A stretch of 64,000 nt of DNA from Kudoa neothunni. Lineage: Eukaryota; Cnidaria. The translations under genes were made by a program, and so were the position numbers. Each line of letters opens with the position of its first letter. Position 1 is the first letter of the stretch. The stretch spans positions 6,076,001 to 6,140,000 of the forward strand of contig OZ199838.1 of NCBI GenBank assembly GCA_964304625.1. Reading direction: 5' to 3'. The notes beneath the pieces are model-generated. The model did no database searches. It was not told where the DNA came from and saw only the letters and a program-made list of their open reading frames with translations. Below, in pieces: positions 36,505 through 50,450 of the stretch.

Positions 36505-38938
36505 CCCTCGAATACCCGAGAAAAAAAGTTACACGAATACCTGAACAGGGCCACAGTGGTCCCGTGCTATTCTCTTCCAATATAGTTAGAATCATAAAAT
36601 CTAAGCCATAGATCTAAAATCATCAACATTAATCCTATTGTGAGGCAATATATTTTTAAAAAAATTAATATTAATCTATTTTTTGGAACTATTAGTTAAT
36701 GCGCGCGCCATCGATTGCGAAATACTATGGGTAAATTCAAATGAAAAGCAATGAAAATTATTATGATATAAATTAAAAATATACCTTGAATGATAATTAA
36801 AAAGTTTATTTAAAAAAACTAAAATATTCTACATTCTCATTGATTATTATTCTATACACGTAATAAGATTCTTGTAATGATAAAAATTTTCTGTCAGAAA
36901 TGGATTGTTAATTACCTTGAAATACTTATATTTAAAAAAAACTTTATAAGTATTTATAAATTCCACTTTGAAACCTTTTAATTACACTCACAATCAAAGT
37001 AACTGAAAATAACTTAAACTGTCCTTTTTACCAAATTATCCCTTCAAACTTAAATTTACATTAATAAAAATCATTGTATTTATATAATTTTAAATATTTT
37101 AAGATGTTTTTAAATATAGAAAAATAAAAATCTAAACATCCAATAAAAGAAGAAAAAAATTTCAATTATATAATGAATATGTCTTAGTTGTAATGACATG
37201 TATCACATTCTACAATATTAGTTCTGTGGCTTTCGCAAACATACTGTTGGAATTTTGTCCAAGATATTCTACTTTTTTCTCTGAATCCACAGAACAAATG
37301 CAACACAAACCACTTCCGGAAAAATATTCCGTTTTTTAGTCTGGATCGATTTGGCAGTATCGTCATCTCCAAGTAACTCTTCAGCAAGCATTTTCAAGAA
37401 TTTTCTCCTTGATTGCTTTTTATTAGCTTGGTGGAAATGAGGATTTCCATTAATATACAAAAGATAAGCATTATAAGTAGCTATATCAATTTACCAAAAA
37501 AAAATTGCCATCGACCAACGACGAGTAACTCGCTTGGTGGAATAGCAACGGATAATACGGTCTAGAGTATCTACGCCCCTGTGGTTGAATTGTAATACAC
37601 TATAATTTCTAAATTTTTGATATCCTTTTTATCTCAAAGTTTCGATGTTGAGAGCTTAAAAGAACTATCGATTTGTTTTTCTTCCGGTTGAACTTCACCA
37701 GAGTATATTTGTCCTGAAAAGAAATTTGATTTCATTTTTTGTACCTTTTGGTGGCTGGAATTCGGCAACAAGGAATTTTTAATTTTTTCTTACTGTTTCA
37801 ACAATAGTAGTCGTATCTGAAATAAGGTACCTTGCAAGCGATAACGTAGTAAAAAAATTATCCGTAGTTATATTTCGAACTTTGTTTAAGCAAGGTTGCA
37901 TTAGATCTTTCGCTACATTTTCGCCTCGGTTATTTTCAACCACTCCATTTTCCCTGATAATGTAAATTTTTGCATTGCAAAGATACACTTTTGTTGCATC
38001 ACAACGAACAGATTTTGATTTCATACTCAGCAGGCTTTGAAGGAATAAATTCTTTGAAAAGGACATCGTCGTCTAAATGGTACAAACGGCTCATCAACAG
38101 TAAACTGAGAGGATAGGTTGTAACTTCCTCGCGTGTCTTTATGAAGCTGTCAAAAATATGTCTAATTGGAGCTAATTTGGCATTACGATTTCAACTACAT
38201 CTAGTGTCAAATCTAATAACAGCAGTAATTTCTTCGAAGCGATTTTTGGATATCACTTTTATTATGAATGATAGACCATATTTTCTTGTGTTGCTCTCCT
38301 TTCAGTTTTTGTTGGAGTTCTGTACCACTTTTCTCCGTCTTTGACACGACACAAGAGATTTCCGAGGAATCTTCAATACCTTCTTCGCTGTCATTTATAT
38401 CACAATCATCTTTATTATTGAACGTTTCATTTATGGTTTCATCTAGATCTTCTGATTCTATTACTTTAAATAATAAGCCATCATCAGTTTCATCTTCAGC
38501 ATCAAAAAAATTAATTTCCCTATCAGAACTCACTTTGGACGTTTTCTAGCACAATGATCGCGCACCATAAATTACATTTATACGCTTTAATGTTCTTAAT
38601 TTAAATTTAAATTCGTTATAAAATACTCATTTATATACAGAATTGGTTATAAAACGTCATTTATAAAATTAGATAATTTTATTAACGTTTCAAAGGTTGA
38701 TTAGATCATTAGTTTCAGGTGAGCCACTGTGGTATTATTCGGGTATTCAAGTAACTTTTTTTGTTTTTCTATTTATGCACAAACTTACCAAGTCTAAAAA
38801 TCTAATATTTTAACATTTTATTTAATAAGCTTACACAACGAAATATACTTAATTGTAAATTAATAACTTATTATCCAACAAAGATATTAAAGGATTTTTC
38901 TCTAGTGGACCACATGGTCCACTCCAAGTGTTCGAGGG
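36505..38938 (-). mobile_element. piggyBac transposon, full-length but degenerate (copy 1)
   Basis: TTAA at 36501-36504 and 38939-38942 flanks tips CCCTCGAATACCCGAG and, inverted, CCCTCGAACACTTGGA. The 2434-bp length is that of a complete piggyBac. Inner inverted repeats AAAAAAAGTTAC..GAATACC and GCCACAGTGG/CCACTGTGG are present on both sides. On the minus strand the transposase reads in order: acidic N-terminus (38533-38213, EDETDDGLLFKVIESEDLDE), catalytic core (38066-37779, VRNITTDNFFTTLSLARYL), C-terminal RRKFLKMLAEELL (37460-37269) and a cysteine-rich tail (about 37290-37184). Stops and frame changes separate the pieces, and parts of the catalytic core between them are unreadable. Confidence 0.9.
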
Positions 38939-38942
38939 TTAA

Positions 38943-39459
38943 AGCATACAACTATCGATTAAATTAAATATAATTCATTTGTTATATGAAACTTATATCT
39001 CTAAAGTTTATTTAATTATTTTGGAAAATTTTAAAAAATTATTATTTATGGATTTAGTGAATCAATATTTATCGGAAAATACGTCATAATTAACGTTAAA
39101 AGAATAAAAATGTTATCTAATTATCTTAACGCCGTTCAAAAATTATTTGAGTTTGATTACAAGTGTCGAATTTGATCAGAAATAGTCGAGTTAGATCGAG
39201 AAAAATTATAAATAGCCGAAGTTATTTTAATAAATTATTTTCATTGAATCTAATCTTCAACCATTTGATGTGGACTTCAAAAAATTTTCTGGGATTAATT
39301 TCCGTAAAATATTGACCTCTATTATAGAATTTAATTTATATTGAGGATATATTCTGGTTGACATATTTAGTAATGCTGTTGGAATCAAGGTTGAATGAAA
39401 TTTACTCCCTAGTAGGATACAGGAATGCACATAAGAGTAAATATTTAGTTTTTTGGTGA
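38943..39459. other. intergenic AT-rich stretch between two transposons (copy 1)
   Basis: No gene, RNA or repeat end is recognised in this stretch; its copy-2 equivalent is 53814-54330. Confidence 0.4.
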
Positions 39460-39461
39460 TA

Positions 39462-40656
39462 CAGTAGGTGACGGGTCGTGGGCACTAAAATGGGAATTGG
39501 GTTCGAGGTGCCCACGACCCGTCAAGTGCCCTCGAGCCGTCATGACGCATGCGAACAAAGCAAAATTATTATTATGGGCTCTTGCAATTTAGCTCCTCTT
39601 ATTTATCACTACGTTTGTATTTATATTCAAAAGTATATTAATAAAATAAAATTTTCTTATAGCAATCATGTAAAGATTAAATGCGATTAATCTAGTCGAT
39701 CCTTGACTTTAATTTGTAGAAACAAACCGTTTAGACGACGTGATGATAATACCAATGATTTCTGTCAACAAAAATTTAAAAAAATAATAAATGCAATTCA
39801 CACACCAAATTTTATTACAATAAAAATTATTTTTTATTTTAATCATAAAGGTTAGGTCGATTTTAAATATAAACACGTAGAAAACTTTCTTAATGAATCA
39901 TTATATCTTAAGGAAGTGTTGCGTAACAAATGAATTATTTTCTGTACTCAAGAGAAGTAGGAGTAAGAGTTAATAATCAAGATAAATTTAATATATATTG
40001 ATATGCATAATTTCATAAAATTAATTGATATACTCAGTAAATATAACTAAAAGTTTTTAATATTTTACTGGTAAAGCTCTGACATTCTTGAATCGTAACT
40101 CGTCGTTTCTAGATCTATGACCGTAGATAACACTTGATAATTTCGTTTTCTGAATAATTTGTACAGTTTTCTCAAATAAATTAGAGCATCATACGTAGAA
40201 ATAGTGAATTTTTTAAATTTTTTGTGGTTATTTGAAATTTTCATTCCATTATGAGACTTCATAATGGATTTTTATTACCCAAAATCCTATTTAAAGAGGA
40301 TAGATGTTTTAAGATAAAATAACTGAGAATTTTAGTTTATCTGCTTTCCCATTCGATATTCGTTCATAATATGACATTATATCCACTTTATCTTTAAAAG
40401 AACGTAACTCTTGGTTCTCTTCAAGTGCCCACAACCCGTCATTTGGGTAACTTTATTCTTAACCTTAGTGCCCACGAGCCGTAAATTTGAGCTAATTCTT
40501 ATATACGACGAATTAAAACAAAAACTAAGGTTTTAATGATTTATTGTAATTGTTATGCTTTTATTCGATTCATTTTAATTAGTCGCAGTATTGTGTAAGT
40601 CATTAAATCATGGCAGGTGCCCACGAGTGGTAGTGCGCACGAGCCGTCACCTACTG
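39462..40656 (-). mobile_element. TA-flanked 1.2-kb element with clustered GTGCCCACGAGCCGTC repeats (copy 1)
   Basis: The terminal inverted repeats CAGTAGGTGACGGGTCGTGG and CAGTAGGTGACGGCTCGTGC are flanked by TA (39460-39461, 40657-40658), as in the Tc1/mariner/pogo group. Variants of GTGCCCACGAGCCGTC, in both orientations, recur near both ends (about 39471, 39508, 39525, 40424, 40468, 40616, 40634). They are likely transposase-binding sites. A minus-strand frame at 40262-40065 (FTISTYDALIYLRKLYKLF) resembles the C-terminal region of Tigger/pogo transposases, weakly. The element is probably internally deleted and non-autonomous. Confidence 0.78.
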
Positions 40657-40851
40657 TATATAACAGGCATTTTCTATATATTCCAAAGAAAAGGCCGTTT
40701 CGGTATTAAAATTGTATGAACTTAAATTCTATGCCAATAATCAGTAATGTGTAACCCCCACTAAAATAATTCCTTTTATTATGTAACACGAAATAAACGA
40801 ACAAAATAATAATTGAGCAATTAAATTTAACATCAGACACTCGCATATTAA

Positions 40852-41364
40852 CCCTCTACGGTCAGCGAAAACGACCAGCCTCCCTCCAAAGATTTTTGAG
40901 GTTCAAAAAGCCCCAGTTTTTTATTTGATGAATTAACTTAATAAATAGAGATATATCATTTTATCCATTTTAAAAAATTTGTGTCAAACAAATTTGAAAG
41001 AGAGAACCGAACATTTGTGTAACTAATCCGTTATGATTTCATCGGTACTGCGTCGAGGGGGGAGGGGGGTTGTAAGTAATCGATATATATAAATCATTGC
41101 TGAATAAGTTTAAATTTTTGAGAAATAAACCCTTCAAATGAATCGACTTAATGATTAATATTTTACATTATTGATCAAGAGCATGTTGTTACTCTGTTCA
41201 AATAATGTCACGTAACCCCACGTGCCTGCACTGAAAATGAATGAAACTGATGGGTGCCTTTATGAATTTGAAGAAAACTACACGGAATTCTTTGAAACGT
41301 CCACTGAATCAGTGGATTATGGAAATACTGAAGACCCAATAATCGGTAAAATTGGTATTATGTA
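40852..41364 (+). mobile_element. piggyBac-like 5' end with transposase N-terminus, truncated (copy 1)
   Basis: TTAA at 40848-40851 is followed by CCCTCTACGGTCAGCG and an imperfect hairpin (GGTCAGCG...ACGACC). At 41237 a plus-strand frame starts with an acidic stretch (YEFEENYTEFFETSTE) ending EDPIIGKIGIM, like the N-terminal region of other piggyBac transposases. No catalytic core or second end follows before the gap, so it is a 5' fragment. The remaining 41365-41943 holds nothing recognised. Confidence 0.6.
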
Positions 41365-41943
41365 GGGTAATGGTGCACAAATTTTGGGAGCCTCTTGCCA
41401 GATTTTAATCGTCGATAATTTCCATGAACCAGAAAGTTTAAAAATAAAGCTATAGCTCACATTTTGGATAAATTTACGAACTTTTAAAGCAATATTCAAA
41501 ATAATTCATAAATAATAAGTTTATTAAATATTTTAAATTGAATAACGAATGTCATAACAAACAAATAATATTCGTCCCCTGTTGAATAAAACAACATGTT
41601 TCTGTGTAGGCTTCATTAAATTTTCTATTCTCGTCATCAACCTTTTTTCGACTTCAATCATTTTAATTTAGAAATATATTAAAAATAAGCTGAATTAAAT
41701 ATGAGATACACTTTGGGTGAGCAAAATGGTTGTGTACGCATATGTGAAATGCAATTTAAATTTTCCTGTAGCACGTTCTCCCATCATCAGCTCTAACGGA
41801 TGTTTATCGCATGTGTCAAAGTTTATTTTTCTTATAGATACTTCTCGAAAACTTTGTTTTTTATGCACATTATAAATACCTTATTATTTCGCATCGTTTA
41901 TAAAACGTACTTTAATTATTAATTTTATTTTAACTGAACTTAA

Positions 41944-42143
41944 NNNNNNNNNNNNNNNNNNNNNNNNNNNNNNNNNNNNNNNNNNNNNNNNNNNNNNNNN
42001 NNNNNNNNNNNNNNNNNNNNNNNNNNNNNNNNNNNNNNNNNNNNNNNNNNNNNNNNNNNNNNNNNNNNNNNNNNNNNNNNNNNNNNNNNNNNNNNNNNNN
42101 NNNNNNNNNNNNNNNNNNNNNNNNNNNNNNNNNNNNNNNNNNN
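41944..42143. other. 200-N scaffold gap
   Basis: Exactly 200 unknown bases, a round number typical of a placeholder gap rather than a measured distance. The same 14.6-kb sequence abuts it on both sides. Confidence 0.97.
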
Positions 42144-43015
42144 CCCAATCCTTCGCTATTAGGAGCAGACATAATTAAAAATAGTCAAAACTAGTGACAC
42201 CTAAATATTATTTACCATACAAATAGCCACTCGAGTATTATTGTTAATATTAGGTTACATCACTAAACAATAAACGAGCCATATAAGAAGGAGACCGATT
42301 ATAGATTTATAAATAGTTGTTAAATGTTTATTTCTAAAAACATTTTAAGCATTTCTGCCAACTTCTTATTGAGTTTATTAGTCTAGAATAATATAATTCC
42401 TTAGAAATCCTTATGTACGACACAAACCCTAGTATGAAAAAATTGTCCTATCCAATTTTGACGTCGCTCAATTAACCCCCTGTAATTTAAAATTTACCCC
42501 TGGTTGAGAACCCCTGCTATAGAAGATTACAGCCTATAGACGTAACTAAATATAGTCAAAATTGGTGACACCTGAATATCATTTATGTGTCAATAGCCAC
42601 TTCCATTAATCTTTTTTTCCTTTAAACAACTCCAGAATCACATTACTTGGATCAATGTGTTATTAATTCGTTAAAGTTCATTTACAAAAGACATTTGATA
42701 AGGAGATAAACTTTCACGATTGAAAATTCCATTTATTTCAAACCTTTGAACATTAAAGCTATCTCATTATTGATAAAATAATTTAGAAAAACCATATCCA
42801 ATTATTTTAAAAATACAGAATTTATTTTAGATGTTTTTGATAAAATTCAAAATAATAGGGGTTTTATTGAAGACAAATCATTTAGATGCAACAAAAATTG
42901 ATGAAGATTCATTGTTCAAATCGTATGAAGATATTTTCAAATTTAATCGAATCGATAAATTAAAAAAATTTCATTAGATTCTACGAATATGATTTCAGCT
43001 ACGATAATAAATATA

Positions 43016-44280
43016 CAGTAGTGTATGGACACATTCAAATGTCACATGCGTTAGAGGGGAAATAACAGTTTTCAATCGATAATATAATCAATAATAATTT
43101 AATTTGAAGCAAAAATTAACTTATAGACCTTTTGTCAATTAAAGTACTGTTCTCTATTTTTTATTCAGAAAAAATTGTTCAAATATTGAGTCAGATTTTT
43201 CAAGTTCGGTTTATATTGTCAAGTATTGAAAAAATTTTATTTAGAAAGAGTTTTCTAACTTTTTCCAAATAATATAGTTCCTCTTGTTTTGATATAATAA
43301 CTTTATCAATATAATTAAAGTCGTTATCATCCCTCTCAAGATCAAGAAAATCTGGTGCTGTCAAAGTATCAGAGATGTCGACTGTGTTGCTTTCAGGAGT
43401 TTTTTTCCATGGGATTTGTTAATTCTAATGATTTTCCTCTTCCATCAGCCGAATTATGTCATGTTTAAATTGATCATAATCAGGAACATCGTAGGAATCA
43501 TCATTTAGTGGATTTTTCAGAGAGGAAAATTGATTTCCTAAAGCAGTTAAACTACAGTTTCCGTTTTAATATATTCTCATAATTTGATCGTCAAACGAAT
43601 AGCATCTAAGAAATTAGTTACAATGTAGCCACAATCTTGAAATTTGATCTGCTGTATAAATGACGTAATTAGATTTCTTTTGTGCATAGTTTTAAAACTT
43701 TAACAACTCCATGATCCAGTGGCTGGAGAACATTGGTTGTGTTCGAAGAAAAGTAGCAGTGTTACAATAGGAAAATATTTTTTTTGGTGAGTTAATAAAT
43801 AGTCGAGAAATAATAAAAATTTTTCTCTTAGAAATAGTGAGTTTTCCCATTCTATTTTTCGAGAAAAGACACAAAAATGGAAATGGACATTTAGATCTAT
43901 TTATTATCGTGCTATTTTTTGGGCAAATTGTTCCATTTCTTGGAACTTGGAATCTTTGTTATATGATACGAAATCGTAAAACCTTATAATTTTTGAGTTT
44001 TTTGGTAATGTGAAGTGGTTTTGTTTCGCAAAAATTGACGCTCCATCCATTATTTTTTGCAAAGTTCAGATTAAGCGCTGTGCCCGAGCCATTTTTGCGT
44101 TAGATCCATACAGTATGTTTTAAACCTTAATATTTTGTTGAAAATCAATCGTTTATTGACAAATGATCTATTTTGTATTGAACCATCTATTTAAATTTGA
44201 ATATAAACAAAATAAACAGTAAACAAATAAATTTTTAAAAATTGCTTGGAGCCATATTGCGTACGGTCCATACATCACTG
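43016..44280 (-). mobile_element. Tigger/pogo-like transposon relic (copy 2)
   Basis: Same element as 28181-29440, with five extra single bases in homopolymer runs. It has the same TA flanks and the same LQPLDHGV motif on the minus strand. Confidence 0.8.
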
Positions 44281-45639
44281 TAATAATATTCAGATATTAT
44301 GTAGTATTTATCTAAATATTATTGTGGGGTATAATATTTATCTAAATATTATTGTGGGGTATAACACGAAGAACCATTTATTTTGAAATACCTCGAATAC
44401 TTGAAGGTAAAGGTTATTTTAGAAAACCCGGTTATATTGTAAGAAACATTTATATAAACTTTAGGAATTTTCGTAAATTCATCAAATGTAAAATAAAATC
44501 ATTATTCGTTTGATAGCAAAATATATGAGTAATGCGCATGCGCCAACATGTGATTAACAAAATTATTGGATAATCGGCACTTTTGCTACGATCCCAAGGG
44601 AATTAGATATTACTCATCGCTCAGTGTAATGGTATTTGTTATCGAGCTTCTTAACCCACTCGATAAATTCGTTTTTAATAAAAAAACATTTAAATAAATT
44701 TTTATAAAATGCAATTTAATACTTTTAAAATGTAAAAATGTTTGAAATAATAAATAGAAGAATTATTGTGTAATTGGATGTTGTTATTGCTGGCTTATCC
44801 AATAATAAAATTAGTCTTTATTAAGTGAGTAATAAATCACAACTCTATCATACGATTAATATCCAGTAGAAAAATATTCTTTCTCCATTTTCATGGTGCA
44901 AATTTGTATTGAAGAGATATGAAACATCTCGATCATCATTGTGTTTCTAAATAGATATAATATATGTGTTGGTGCTACTTGTCAAGGGTCGGTAAATGAC
45001 ATGGAAATGCTCGACTGAAGCAACTTTCGTATAATAGTTTAAAACTATTTGGGTTTATATTAGATAATGGATTTTAATAGGTGTGACGTAAAAATTTGGT
45101 CACAATTCAATGGCTTTTCAACACCAAGATTAACACGACAAATCAACCGGCCGTTATAGAATTGTGAAGACATCATGTCCTAGAAGAATTAATCCACAAA
45201 ATGACTGCCACAACGACGTTTTAACAGTTCAGAAAAAGAAGATATCAGTATTAAATTAGTAGAATTCCGAGAGTTTATTTCACTTAGATTAAAATCTTAT
45301 AGGATATAAGTAAAATAGGATTAGAAACTGGGTGTCGGAGGTTAATTTTCTACTCGGTTCTCGGATATCTAGTTTTTATCATAGGTATTAAAGCATTTGA
45401 ATTTGGTATGATTTTAGAGTTATTTTATGTAAATTTAATAATTAAACGGTGCGATAGTTGTTATGCGAGTTAGATTAAACTTTGATAAATAAGTGGATAC
45501 ATCTTGTAACTTATTTTTTATTTGTTTTGTTATGTTCTAAAGTGAATTTAAAAATTAGATAAGAATCACTTTACTTAATTTCAAATTTGGATTATATTAT
45601 GATTTTTTTAGTATATTACCAAGTGAAACAACTCGCATA

Positions 45640-48125
45640 ATGGTTGGCTCAGATGGAAACGACCCCCCGGAAAATAATAATATCAATCCATCTAATTGTG
45701 TCTTTGATGAAGGTAAGTTGAAAAATGCTAAAGAAACAATCGATAATGTACGTTTTCTTGAATATAAAATAAAATTTCATCCAGCTGACTAGGTAACTGA
45801 ATCAGTTGAGCACTCTAATCAAAAAACCCACGAATCACAACCCATAGATGATTCAACTTCTGATGCCGTACCCAAACCTGTAATATTTAAATAGTCATTT
45901 TAAATTTAATATTTATGAAAGAATATTTCGTCGCTAATCCATATTTATGAACGCCCGACTTCAATGTATGAATTTGAGGATTCTACAAAAATTCAAAAGT
46001 TAGAGCAGGATCAAGAAAAAACAGTAAAACTTAAAAATCATCTATATCTACTGATACACAATGGACTATTTTTGTTGGACTACTATCCAAAATTTCAAAA
46101 AAAAGATAAATTTATTTCTTCAAGTATGTTTACCACTCTAGATGATTGTTGATCATTAATGTTTTATAAAAAAATGTAGAAGATCAGAGTGATATAGAAA
46201 ACTGGGATCTGTTGGATAAAACAGACAAAAACGCTCCCAATACATTGACTAATGTTGACGAAGATTTTTTGAGAATTTTAAACGTTTGCCAACCCTCAGA
46301 CACTATTCGTATTATTGTAAAATGCGAACGAGACGATTTCCAACCTGACGAAAATAATTATATTTGTATTATTGACAACAAACAATTGGGCGAGAGTGTA
46401 CTTCTAGGCATTACCATAGATTCCAAGTAGAATTCATTAGTTGATCAATTAGTTTAAATTCATATTTTGAAATTAGGGGGAAAACCTCAAATCGGAATGG
46501 TTATCGATTACAGTGATATAGAAATGGTAGAAATTGTTGGTGATGGGTAAGAATATAAAACTAAAACTCCTTGCTCCTGAATTTTGATTAACCACATTTT
46601 ATTGATATTATTCTATTTGTAGCTGTATCCACTTGAATTTGAAATTCGAACATTCAAAGTCCATTAAAATTAGTCCAATACAAAATTTTTGGAGAACTCT
46701 TCAGTTCCTGCCTACGTGTTCCAATCAAAACACCTATTTTACGCCAGATATATCAGAACAAAAGTTAAGAAAGTCTAAATCATATATTGGATTGATTTCT
46801 AACGAATTTGACCTGCTAAACACTGCCTCACTGGTAAATCGTTACAAATCTATGCAGACCCAAACAAATCGTATAACGTTTTTGTGGCATAATAATGATT
46901 ATCATACATCCGACTTATTTCGAGATACTCTTATGGAGAAGTAACCATTTCTAACAGTAATGTAAAGGTATTTATTTTATTCTTATACTAGTGACGACAA
47001 CCGAAAAAGCAACCAAAAACAACTTAGGAATCTTTTACTTGATGTAAACTCTTGCTTATACTCATGAAGAACCGGAGATATAGCCGTGCCGGTTTTAAGT
47101 ATTAATACGATGACTTTAAGTCCAATACACTTAAGGAGAAAGTCAACACATGCCGTTTCAGTTCTATTTTAATACAATCGAAAAATCAGCTAGAATTAAC
47201 TTCTGTTTGAATTAGATTATGACTGTTCCAAATGCTGGCGATTTAACACTTAACACCATTCATGAACAACTCTCTACACGATTTGATAAAGATCTTCGAC
47301 CATATAAATGTTTTATCGCTAATGAAACCATCAGAATCTATGGTAAAATGGAGATGGCCAATGAAATTCTCCCACATCTCTATTTAGTAATGCCCACATT
47401 AGAGATACTTGTGATTGGTTTACAAATGAAATATAGGGATCTGATTTTAATGCTTCTGATATCAACTTTTTAAAATCCCACAAGTATTTGATCAATGTTG
47501 CTTTCGACTGGAGTTTATCGACTCTATTATTACTAGTATAACCCATGTACTGAATGTTACCAAAGAAGTGAACAATTTTTATATAGGAACCTTAACTTAC
47601 TTCAATGTTAGGTAAGAAACTAATATTTATATTTTTAAAGAATAATTTACTTTATGTAGTATATATGATCGACCGGAATCTGACATACTTCCGTTTTTCA
47701 ATGAATGTTATCGATTCATAGAGAGCGCAAGGTGATCTTCTATTTACGAATAGAATTAATGGATTCTACCAATAAACTCCAAAAAACATTTTTTCTATCT
47801 TATCTGATAAATGTAGGGAACGCGGATCTAATATTCTTGTTCATTGTCATATGGGAATAAGCAGGTCGGCCTCAGTTGTTATTGCCTACCTTATAAAAAA
47901 ATTCAAGTACACTTTTGAAGAATCCTACTCCTATGTTAAACAGCGACGTTCATTAATTCGACCAAATATCGGTTTTATAAAACAACTAAAAATCTATGAG
48001 GGAATGGTCCATAACAAGTAATCATTAATTTGATATGCCATCACAAATTTCGATATCTTTGTAGACGAGAGAATTTCGAATCCCCTATTTCCGTTGATGA
48101 CAATCAGACGGTTTCGCAATCGTAA
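45640..48125 (+). CDS. slingshot-type protein phosphatase, copy 2
   Basis: Near-identical to the gene at 30772-33255, with the same exon layout shifted by 14868-14870. Two coding differences matter. An extra G in the run just after the acceptor at 46476 shifts the frame of the short exon carrying KPQIGMV; copy 1 is in frame there. An extra C near 47690 restores SDILPFFNECYRFIE, which copy 1 has lost. Taking the better base at each site gives an open phosphatase gene, so neither change is likely real. I treat this as the same gene as copy 1, seen twice because of an unmerged contig overlap. Confidence 0.9.
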
Positions 48126-48864
48126 TAAATATACCAATGTGCTGATGGAAAAAATATGATTTTTTTCTCTATGAATAAAATTTTTTGTTGTATAGTTGAT
48201 TGTTCTGATCTTTGTATTTATTTGTTATGATTACATTGTCCAATCCATACAGCCTTATTCGGAGGATAACTAAAATATGTCATCCTTCAGAGCTCCAATA
48301 GTTAAATTCTTAGATTAATCGTTAGGAATTATACAATACCCTGCTTTTACATAATCCAAATCAAAAAATATATCTGTGCATTAGAAAATTATTCAAAAAT
48401 TCGATATTTTATTAAATATAACTTAAGAAATACTAATTTAAAGTAAAAATTTTATTAAACATTTATATGGTTGTGACAAAAGTTCGATTTAAATATTCAG
48501 TAAAATGATATTCTTGTAGTTGAAATAAATTAGAATAAAAATCGGAGTATAAATAAAATAATTTTTTATTTCATAGTTCAATTTAAATGAGCAATTAATT
48601 TCGATACATACAGAAATAGTTAACGAAAGTAAATCGTAACTAAAATAGAGGTATATAACGCCAATTTTTCACGTTAGCACATTGTAAACGTTCTACAAAG
48701 TAAATACTGTGGTTATCATTTTTACCTCGATAATTTCGGAGTAGCAGGGAAATTTAAGATATAAGTTCAATTTCAGAGCCAATTCATTTATCTGAAAATC
48801 TGTGCTCTGATCAAATTTGAGATTATGAATTAATATTTTAATTAGGTTAAATTGAGATAATTAA

Positions 48865-50450
48865 TCTTCTGAGCGCTTCAAAATCGACAATACACTTGGT
48901 GCTTTTGGGTCTATTAGACCCCACTCTTTTATTTAATATTATGAATTTAAATAATTTTTAAAACTTCACGATGCGAAAATAAAAAAATTCTATCGACTAA
49001 ATCGCATAATATTGGCAAAAAATATGGTCGGTGAAGTTTTCCGATATTGTCCGAACAATGTTAAGACTATATATTCTTGTTAAATAAATTTTTACGAAAT
49101 ACTATTTAATATTAACTTTCAAAAATATTTAAAACAGTTTGTTATAAATTATCTCATATATAATTAATTAGATTAAAACTTTACAGTGCGGCAAAATAGT
49201 TATCAACAAAATGGACTGAAAAGGTCTCCAACGCTAAACTTAAACGTATATATCAATTCAAAAGTTAAAATTTGTTTTCTGTGACCTTCCCTATTATTAT
49301 CTGTGCGTTTAAGGGAACGGTAGTATCATTATGTATATCAGACCTACAATAAAATCGATGATCTGCCTCTAATTAACAATTTATTATGTACGTCAAAACA
49401 GAAATCTCATCCCACAAAAATATGAAGATTATAATGTAATTCAGACATTTATTTTCGTCCAGTGACCTGTTAAAACAAGCACATTTGGAATGTTCTTCGC
49501 AGTAATGTTTCTTACATACAACACATTGTTTACGAGATTTTTTGGAACAATATTGGTGCTATTTAGATTTCCTGTTATTGATTTAGTAACAAACTTAGCC
49601 CTAAAGAACTACTGATGGAACAGAATATGCTAGCGAGACTTTCTAAAAATAAGGCTCTTTTGATTCTTCCTTCATGGAATATGGTTTTGTATAAGCAAAA
49701 CGTTTTTAAGAGATTTATGTCGATATTATAAAAAATAACTCCTAGCCTGCGTATGTAATATTTTTGTAAGTTGATGGAAATGAATATATGATCAATCGTA
49801 TCAATAGCTCATCTAATTTTGTTATAATAATTGATGCTACCTGGCTTCTTTTTCCAGCATTCAGTATATTTGTATAACCTGTTGAATTAGCTAAAATTAA
49901 CGAATCCTTATTATTTTATTGATTTAAGAGGACAGAATTTTCTTTTCATTAAACAGAAAGAATGTGCTAAATGACTCCCTTGTTTTAATTTTTTTAATTG
50001 TACGCGAAACATTCCCTCCTATTAACTCTAAGTATTATAATCATGGTAAGAACCATTTACAATAGCTGAAAGCTCTTTGCAGAAATGATTATAATAAAGT
50101 CAAACATATTGGCATTACATGCAACACTTATGTAAAAATTGCCATCCAAAAATATGTCAAAAATCCGTTATATGAAAGATTCTCTAAGCTACATTATTCG
50201 TAAAACCAGAGGCCTTACTTAAAAGTTTTCTTTTAGTATTTTGGAGGTTTAAAGCTTCTGCAACCCAGATAAGGTTATTGTCATCATATTCAAATGAATA
50301 ATCGGCGGAATATATTTCATCGATAGATTTTGCCAACATTCTCAATTCCATTTTATTATAATTGTATACATAAAATGATAAGATAAAATTGTGGGACCTA
50401 TCAGACCCCAACAGCACCAAGTGTATAATTTTTGTTTTATTTTTCATTCA
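48865..50450 (-). mobile_element. piggyBac-like transposon, degenerate (copy 2)
   Basis: Exact counterpart of 33994-35579, including the N-terminal frame (50447-50184) and the cysteine-rich C-terminal motif on the minus strand. Confidence 0.78.

Larger units (their letters stand above)
27309..41943 (+). repeat. ~14.6-kb duplicated block, copy 1 (end of contig 1)
   Basis: This block is repeated at 42144-56814. Copy 1 ends at the first N of the gap and copy 2 begins at the first base after it. Differences seen by eye are one substitution (near 33877), ten single-base indels, mostly in homopolymers, and one 30-bp tandem duplication present only in copy 2. Such near-identity and gap-to-gap limits indicate overlapping contig ends that were not merged. 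Genes and elements inside are described for copy 1 and listed briefly for copy 2. Confidence 0.93.

Noticed and set aside
41930-42172. Open frame running through the N gap
   Set aside because: It exists only because unknown bases contain no stop codons.
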